Below are positions 56,735 through 64,000 of a stretch of DNA of 64,000 nucleotides, piece by piece. Source of the DNA: Rhyacophila brunnea (lineage: Eukaryota > Arthropoda > Insecta > Trichoptera > Rhyacophilidae); the NCBI GenBank assembly GCA_022495005.1, contig JAGYXB010001324.1:3968001-4032000 (forward strand), read 5' to 3'. The position numbers and the translations under genes were made by a program. A model generated the notes under the pieces. That model saw only the letters and a list, made by a program, of their open reading frames with translations, made no database searches and was not told the DNA's origin. The stretch's first letter is position 1, and every line of letters begins with the position of its first letter.

Positions 56735-57960
56735 TATTTCTCGAGATTCCAGAATTCGCGAATTCAAGATAATATTCTCAATAATTTAAATTGGTATTTT
56801 GAGATGTCGAAAAATGTCGATAAATATTTTCATTTGTTTTTTTAATTAATGCGGCTCAAATTTTCTGCTCATTATCGAGACGAGAAATCTCAACCATAAT
56901 CTCGAGGCTGGGAAAACAAAAAACGAGCATGTAGACTGGCGGGCAACAATGAATCTTGGAAGCCTCGTGCGTGTCCATGTTTTCCACTAAAGGAGTGGAA
57001 ATGGACAAAGAAGTATAATAGTAATTTGAACTTAAATATTATAAATTCATTAGTGATAACCAAAATTGCAACATTTTCTAACAAATTGAAATCAAAAGGT
57101 TTCACATGATGCTAGGCTAGTTATATGAATAAGTCTATACCACATAACAGATTTGTGTTTCCTGGTCGATACTTACTAATTAGACAACGATTTTGTGATA
57201 GGTACCAACAATGTAGTACCTATAAAAGCTGTTCCATGAATCCAGTAGTTTTGTTGGTTATAGATCGATAAAAAATAAATATATTTTGTCAAAACGCAGA
57301 TGAAGAGATAATTATTTAAACAGACAGAACTTCAATTATTTTATTACTAGTATGGAATATATTCAAATTATTTTAAAATGATGAAAAAAATGATACAATT
57401 TCATAATACAAAACGCGTCACGAATGGATTCGAAACGAGAAATGCATTTGTTTCATTAAGAGGCCGAGATACGAAGGTCAGAAGTTTAGACACTATTATT
57501 GCATTAAATAATAAAATAAAACAATTTGATATTACTAAATCCACAAAATTTAACAAATCACAACAGCACATGAGAATATGTTATCGAACGATCTGCTTTA
57601 GACATATAAGTGTGGCTTAGTTGAAAATGAGACAATGACAAAATAAAAATAATAATAATAAAATATTTATTAAATTTTTAACAAGTGCTAGTAGGCATGT
57701 TAACACAAAAAAATAGAAAGATCCTGACACCGGCTAGGAATCAAGGTGCAGTACCTATTATTGGTATCTTGATTCAAACTAGAGGTTGTGATCGAGAGAT
57801 TTCATCCTGAGAATACTTGAGCAATAATCAAAAAAGGCCAATCTCGAATCTTGAGAAATTAATTTTCCGAAATTTCGAAAACATTTCTCGAGATATCGAG
57901 AAGTTGACAGTTGGGCTACGCTGCCCAATAAAAATTGGTATCTCAGATACATTGGCAGAA
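56735..57960. mobile_element. Possible DNA transposon with TCTCGAGAT-rich ends
   Basis: TTTCTCGAGATTCCAGAATTC near 56737 and ATTTCTCGAGATATCGAGAAG near 57889 are dense in TCTCGAGA motifs, as are 56880-56910 and 57840-57900. Such ends are known from some hAT elements. The interior has frames of 71-80 codons without clear transposase motifs. The boundaries are uncertain. Confidence 0.35.
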
Positions 57961-58121
57961 AGAGCTAAAAAACATCTTCGATTTTTAATGTAAACAAAAT
58001 TCTTGAAATCCCTGTGAAAATGTAGAGAAACCACAAGTTCTAATTCAATCACAGCCGGTCGCTAACTAACTTTGATAAATCACTTGAGCTGCATAGCTAT
58101 TAGTAAATTTCCTTGTCATCA

Positions 58122-58205
58122 TGAATGTCGCAGGTGGCTACATTGGTAAAGCACATTGGCCGGATCGGACGTGCCTACATGAGTTTAGGTCTCGCCCAGC
58201 AACAT
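58122..58205 (+). repeat. tRNA-like SINE head, decayed box B
   Basis: GGTGGCTACATTGGTAAAGC is a good box A. About 33 bases later GAGTTTAGGTCTCGC stands where GGTTCGAGTCTCGC would be expected. Upstream GTCGCAG and downstream GCCCAGCAAC could be remnants of the acceptor stem. Confidence 0.5.
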
Positions 58206-60170
58206 GTTTTTTGTTTATATATATATTTGTCCTATGTAAGTAGGTATGAATTTTAGTTGTTTCCGAATTATATATGTTCAATAAAAAATGTTACATTCTT
58301 AAAAACTGTGACTACTTCATTGAATAAAAAAATAGTCTACTTACTATCTTTAATAAATTATAGTAAGTAGGTACTTATTATTTTCAGTATTTTTTTCATC
58401 TCATGATTGATTACAATACAGATCTTTACATTTTTTTGGTTATATTTATGTAAATGAATAAATTATCGTAGAAAGAAAAAAAAAACAAAAATTCTTTTGA
58501 ATATGTATCTTACCTAATCCACATGAACGAAAATGTTTACGTGCCAAAGTGAAACACATATATACATTAGAATCGCGACTATCGCGGTAATACTTTTTAA
58601 CTTTAACTCAACTAACTTTTTTTACATTATTATATAAAAGATGGACAAAACTGTAGGTATGAACTAAAAACGCGCAACATTAAACCTGCACACTTCGGTC
58701 CTCAGATGTTTTTTCTTTTTCGCATGTAATTAATAATATGGAGTAGATCTCCAAGAGATTTAATCCGACACCTTTTAAGTATGCAAAAGATTAACACTTC
58801 AATTTTATTCAATTGGATAGACAATACAATGACGGATTTTAAATTCCTCCCGGTCGCTAAAAACATTTGAAAATCATATTATATCCAGTATTGCTAATTC
58901 CCGTCGACAATAATGCCCGACAAGGTATGAATTTGTAAGACTAGAAAAATATAGCAGTTATCGTGTTGTATATGGAAAAAATCTATGTACTAAAGTACTA
59001 AACCAAGAAAAGAAATAAGCACACTTTAGGTCTGCAAAAAATCATTAGTAAACTGTAGAAACTCAAGAATTTTTCGTGAAAGCTTTTTTAAGTTCCGGTA
59101 CAGTCTAGCTCTAGTCTATCTATAGTATATAGTAAAATCATATAAGGTCAAGGTTATCTAGCTGTAGTACCTATTAAAGAAATTAAAATCGTATAGGTAC
59201 TATTTTTATACGTGCGACATAATATTTACTCAAATTGATTATACTTTTGGTAAAATGGAACACATTTTATTGTTATTTATTTTCATTCACGTGAGATGTA
59301 GGTATATATCCGTATGTATGTATATAAAATTACACGTATATTTATATGATTATGTATATAAAAGTGTAACTATGAAAAATCCAACACACGTATATGTATG
59401 TCGTATGTATATTATATACAAAAAAAACCTGCTTCTCTTATACAAGCATCGAGCTTGTATGTATTAGGTATGTAGGTAAGTGCGTATTGTTTTATGGATT
59501 GAATCAGTGATCACCGACGAAAAATATCTGATTGTATATGCATTACGCAGTATTATCAAAAAATAGCATTCAAATAATAAATGAGATGCGTTGTTTGAAG
59601 AACAAGCCAGCTAGACCCTTATAAAACAAATTTTAAACAAGTCTTTGAACTTAGGCATAATATATAATACGGAGAAACTTCAGAAAAATGAATGCGACGC
59701 GTACAGGACATGAACAAAAAAAGAGATTTAATTAAAAACATCAAGTTCGAAAAAGCCTTTTTGGGATGAGTGGTATTCGAAAGCATGTATTATAAAATAT
59801 AATATAATACGTAATATTTAACTTGCCGTAAGAGTGTATGTATGTATATGAAAATGCTTTGACCAATAATTGAAAATATCTATTAGGATGTTACCGTTTT
59901 TGGATTAGGTATTATACCTACAAACAATAATTATAACGACACATAAGTTTATAATAAAAAAAACTTTGCATTTCAAAAAATGTACATATTATTTTAATAA
60001 ACTAATTCAATAGCCTATTAATTACGCTGTATTTTGCGGATCATATTGTAATACGCAACAAACTTAGGATAGGTCACTAGATATAATTGAATGCAAATAA
60101 GGTTCCTGCGCAGTTTTACAGTTGGTAGTATTTTTGTTTTATTTGTTTTTTATGGCTATTGGATGCGATG
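58206..60170. other. AT-rich spacer
   Basis: No gene or clear repeat. GTATGTATGTATATA-like tracts at 59300-59420. Confidence 0.45.
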
Positions 60171-60174
60171 CGAT

Positions 60175-60430
60175 GACAGGCGAGCCGCAAAACCGGTGGC
60201 AGATCAGAGCGCCAAATAGCGCCTCTCGCTGGAGGAAAATTAAATTTTATTGGCCAGGGCATTTCGAGCGGAAAGTCGTAAACGCTCCGTAGTCCGGACG
60301 GTTCAAGGGGTCACGTGAGTTTTAGCTGGGCGCTTTAATAATTTTAAACGGTTACGGAGGATTAAGAAAATTAACCGTGGTAATTAGGTGGACAGGTGTT
60401 TTAATCGAGGGAAATTTTTCTAATACAAAT
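60175..60430. promoter_or_regulatory. Candidate conserved non-coding island
   Basis: A 250-bp unique stretch of balanced composition with AAACCGGTGGCAGATC, GCGCCAAATAGCGCC, GGGGTCACGTGAG and several TAAT cores, lacking long frames on either strand. It matches no repeat in the window. The profile fits a developmental enhancer. This is inference from composition. Confidence 0.3.
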
Positions 60431-61800
60431 AACGCGTATTACAACGATGGTATACATAAATAAATTATGTACTTACCAACATTACTGCTGCTGGGCTAAA
60501 GAAAACTATTGGCGATCCTTCGGAGGTTAGATTGGAAAGACCATTTTTTTAACGAATTTATTGAACAATCACATGTCATTAGAAAATCGTTTTTTATAAT
60601 GGGTATAAAATTTATGTCTCTAATTATTTTAACGCCTATTGAAATACTATAAAAAAATCATTGTAATATTAGAACCAATATAATATAATATTACATGGCA
60701 ACAATGCAAAAATGACGAGTCAATTACAAACTCCAATTCAAAGCTATTTCACAAACATATTGTACTGATGGGACGATTAAAATATTAAATATATGTGGCG
60801 CTTGTTGAAAATAATTTTAAAAGTGAAATAACAACGAATTTTGATATTATAATATGCATAGATATAGTAAAGAAACCAATCTGGGTGATTCTATACAAAA
60901 ATTCTACCCAATAAAATAATTTAAGCCAAGGAGGATCCTACGAATCGATCATTTTGAGCAGATTGCACTACCCGCTATTTTTATTTTTTCAAATGGGACG
61001 AACCGTTCTACGACCAAGCCGATGGCATGGTACAATTATTGCATTTTCAATCAATCTCTGATTCGGTCTTGGTTTTATTGAAGAAATCAGAACAATTTTT
61101 GGTGGGTTATAAGAAAAAAAATTAAAACCTCAATAAAAAAAAATTGACCACTAATATCGCCTGGGAACATCGACATTATATATCTTTGTGACCCCTAGAA
61201 CCTATTCCAATTGTCAGAATGCTTTCCGCATATTATACGAAAAGTCTATGGGATCCTGCACTAGAGTATGGATGACATAAATATTCTATATTATTAAGGA
61301 GGTCGGATTTGGAGTCGCCTTGTCGCATTGCAAAAATGTCTAATGATTAAAACAATATAAGAATATTAACAAAGATCTGTTTTTGTCCATAGTGACTAAA
61401 TATTTTTTGAATTTTCATTTAGTTATGAAATGTTCATTAATTATTTACATGACATGGAAAACAATATAACAAATTTTGCGTCGAAATAATGAAGAAATAA
61501 AAGCGGCAATCGTTAGTTTTAACATTAGCAATATTATAGTAGGTAATATTTAAACCATTTATGAATTTAGAACACTTTTCCCACGAGTAGGTATAACTAA
61601 TAATCTTCTGGACCAACTATGCTTGAACGTACCCACCTACCTTGCAAAGTGTAATTATTAGATTTTCAAACCCGTTTACGGAATTTAGATCAGTGTTAAG
61701 TCCATGACAAATATTTCAGTTGCACAAATAAAAGTCAAGGAGGAATCAATATAGAAATTTTATTAAATCTGTACTGAAATGTATGTATCTGAAAGCTTGA
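60431..61800. other. AT-rich spacer
   Basis: Nothing assignable. Confidence 0.45.
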
Positions 61801-61809
61801 GAATTCCTG

Positions 61810-62045
61810 AGCGAAATGAACTCAGTAAAGAGGTTTTCCGATGCAACAGGCGGTCGCCGTCTTATCAGTGTGCACTGCCGGGGGAACAATTTCGGCGGCA
61901 ACAGGTGATGAGAGGGACAGCTACATAACACTCGGCACTTGTCTCTCTTCCCGCGCGAATTATTTCGCGGGCAACGTGAACTTGGACAGCCAAACTCCGA
62001 ATTGGAGGAGCAAAGCGAAGATTCTGCGATTCGATGTTTGAAAAG
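61810..62045. promoter_or_regulatory. GC-richer island with hairpin
   Basis: Unique sequence containing CGGTCGCCGTC, CAACAGGTGATGAG (donor-like on the plus strand) and a hairpin CCCGCG..AATTATTTCGCGGG at 61950-61971. Frames of 66 codons (plus, ATG 61841) and 107 and 63 codons (minus) overlap, so at most one could be real, and none has a known motif. A regulatory element or an exon is possible. Confidence 0.25.
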
Positions 62046-63143
62046 CTCGAGTACAAAATGGACAGACATAATACGCCAAAATTTTATTATTAATTAACAA
62101 CCTACAATATATTATATACATACAATATAATAAATTTAATGCGCGAATTTATGCATTTTTATAGATTGTGTTTGACCTTCCAATTAAGCCATATACGAAA
62201 AAACAGTACATATTCTTCGTTCGCAAAGGTCAAGATTATCTATTCTTTTTATATTCAAGTTTAAGGTGGGTTTAAAAGTAAAAAAATAATAGACAGATAC
62301 ATATTAGATAAAAATTATGTCTCGTCTTCAGCATTATAATATAATTTTTAAAAATAAAGAAATTTACTAGTTTCACTCCTAGATGTAGCATACGGACTCC
62401 CATAGAGTGGAGTTTATGCTAACAGTTTTATTTTACCATGAATGTTTGTTACCCATTCTTCCTATCCAGTGGGACCTTGCACTGGATCAAACCACATATT
62501 GATAGTGTAGTGTTACCAATATAATTCTGCCCTGTAATATAATGATGTTTCATTATTTTATACTCCGAAATAAATCTTCAATGCTTTACTATGTAATTTG
62601 TAGGATGTAGGATTCCATTATCCACTACCGCTGAATTATAGTGTAACAAGAATAATGATATTTTTTCAATTTTCATTACTGATTTAACAACATTGACAAA
62701 AAATGCGAAAATTAAAACTGATCTGGCACAACATAAAATGGTGTGAACTCCATTAGCGAAAATGAATACAATTTGAGTTTCAAACAACTTTTATTCGGCT
62801 TCGTTTTTGCAGTATCGAAAAAAACGTTCGCCATCTTGTTAAACCGGTTGTCAAAGACGCTAACGAAGCGATCTCTCGGTATTTATAAATATGAGTGCGA
62901 TATATAAGTATATTAAAAAAAATGTATAAATTACCTGTGCCCAGAGACTAGGTAGGTAGGTACAGATTACAATTTGATAAGAGTACTAGGCGTCTAGAAG
63001 CAATGTTAAGAAACTAGGTGTCTATGCCCATAGGCAATGGATAGTTTCTCTTAAAATTCTATGGTTATATTACCTACATATAATTGACATAAATATTTAC
63101 ATAGTATTTATTCATTTAATACTGTTTTACTCTAATTAATTTA
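62046..63143. other. AT-rich spacer
   Basis: Nothing assignable. Confidence 0.45.
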
Positions 63144-63386
63144 GTCACGATGGCCGCGCGGTTTAAGCATCGGCCTATAGCGTCGTGGGTCCCAGGTTCG
63201 AATTCTGGGTCTGGCAAGTACACATATTATTTTTCAATTTGTGTATGAGTCAGAGTATGGACTTAATAGGTTGAGCAAATAGTGGCTGACATCCATTGCT
63301 CGTAAAAATAAAATCTTTTAATACAAACCTCCACTCTGTGAAGGCACATATATTATGATCATATTAGGATCGGACATGGTCGAAAA
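63144..63386 (+). mobile_element. tRNA-derived SINE, copy 5, near full length
   Basis: Box A lies in TGGCCGCGCGGTTTAAGC (from 63151) and box B is GGTTCGAATTC (63195-63205). The body contains CTGGCAAGTACACATATTAT, GTATGGACTTAATAGGTTGA and CATTGCTCGTAAAAATAAAA, and the tail reads ACCTCCACTCTGTGAAGGC to GGATCGGACATGGTCGAAA. The flanks AATTTAGT and AATTTACT may be a decayed target-site duplication. It is the best reference copy in the window. Confidence 0.92.
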
Positions 63387-63740
63387 TTTACTATAGTTCA
63401 AAACCTAATCACGAAGGTATAGGTACTTATTAAATAATTATTAACAATTTAAGACAAGACCATACGCGACTCGAGCCCCATATAATATGTGAGACGATTC
63501 CGAACTTTTCCAAAATCATGATGGTAAATGAATAAAATAAATAACAATAATATGATTTATAATATAATATTATTGTGTATTTAATAAAAAAAAATACTGT
63601 TCAAATATCAAGTGGTACCTAACTAGGTAGAAAATGACACATTCTAAATACAAATATTTTACCGCGCACAAAAAAGGCATGAATGTAAAAACAAAAGAAA
63701 ACCTCCCAAATCAAATAAATGAAAATTGTAATAATATGAA
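63387..63740. other. AT-rich spacer
   Basis: Nothing assignable. Confidence 0.45.
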
Positions 63741-63744
63741 GGTT

Positions 63745-64000
63745 GTAATTCTTCGTTTAAAAAGCGCCGCGCGGTCGAAATAATCCGATAAAGCTTTTCC
63801 CGCTCTGAGCGCACGAATTACGAATTTTCCAAAGCCTTATTAATTCCAGCCAATCATTCGCCACTAGCCTCAATTATTCGATGTAACATTTTCCCGGCAC
63901 GCGAATTATTAATTATTCAAAAGTAAAAATCTCCAATTAAGTTAATTAATGCACGCAACAAGTGAAATATTACACCGCCACCTGGCCATTTTGCCGTGAT
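63745..64000. promoter_or_regulatory. Candidate conserved non-coding island at window edge
   Basis: Unique sequence with AAAAAGCGCCGCGCGGTCG, CCCGCTCTGAGCGCACG and a string of TAAT/ATTA homeodomain-type cores (TTATTAATTCC, TATTAATTATTC, AAGTTAATTAATG), with no substantial frame. It continues beyond the window. Possible enhancer, by inference. Confidence 0.3.

Noticed and set aside
1..64000. CRISPR array, prokaryotic operon or phage module
   Set aside because: No regularly spaced direct repeats, no Shine-Dalgarno-linked gene series and no long ORFs. SINEs, LINEs, hAT elements and splice signals show an animal genome.

Overview
The window looks like insect intergenic or intronic DNA. It is strongly AT-rich and contains no long intact coding sequence. 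It is crowded with short non-autonomous DNA transposons, tRNA-derived SINEs, 5'-truncated LINE fragments and scattered TACCTA / TAGGTACCTA motifs. That texture resembles sap-sucking hemipterans such as aphids, though Lepidoptera share some of it. Host identity is inference; no single-copy gene names the species.

Mobile-element relics explain most of the recognisable structure. (a) hAT superfamily: at least eight different terminal-repeat types beginning CAGTG, CAGCG, CAGGG or TAGGG, several with clean 8-bp target-site duplications (5851-6068, 9438-9650, 12473-13038, 17238-17724, 23253-24493), and three with decayed C-terminal transposase (10089-10791, 23253-24493, 30040-30718). (b) A tRNA-derived SINE with five readable copies (1718, 9665, 31525, 51252, 63144) and a tail fragment (56470). 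(c) Two LINE families: a jockey-like family with four 3' fragments (3100, 42965, 53260, 56045) and a second with the motif DAFEMWCWR in two opposed fragments (21270, 34620). (d) Fold-back structures, the largest a 640-bp hairpin at 33541-34180. (e) A relic at 28484 that may be piggyBac, sharing a short block with 2280.

Region by region: 0-8 kb holds MITEs, a SINE, a LINE and a 1.1-kb hAT relic. 7.9-8.6 kb is a less AT-rich island with a splice-bounded candidate exon on the minus strand. 9-13 kb holds hAT elements and a SINE. 13.3-13.7 kb is a GC-rich island with a second minus-strand candidate exon. 16-25 kb holds MITEs, a LINE and a nested hAT-in-hAT structure. 28-33 kb is mostly unique DNA with CRE and E-box motifs, and a promoter-like stretch followed by splice-like small exons on the plus strand at 32.2-32.7 kb, the best place to look for a host gene. 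33.5-57 kb is repeat-dominated. 58-64 kb is mostly unique, with three islands (60.2, 61.8, 63.75 kb) that may be regulatory or exonic.

No operon-like or defence-like system is visible and no genes can be shown to work together. The open questions worth checking are the candidate exons, the paired E-boxes at 30.85 kb, the nested hAT, the long hairpin with its Penelope-like motif, and a local duplication at 54.4-55.5 kb.
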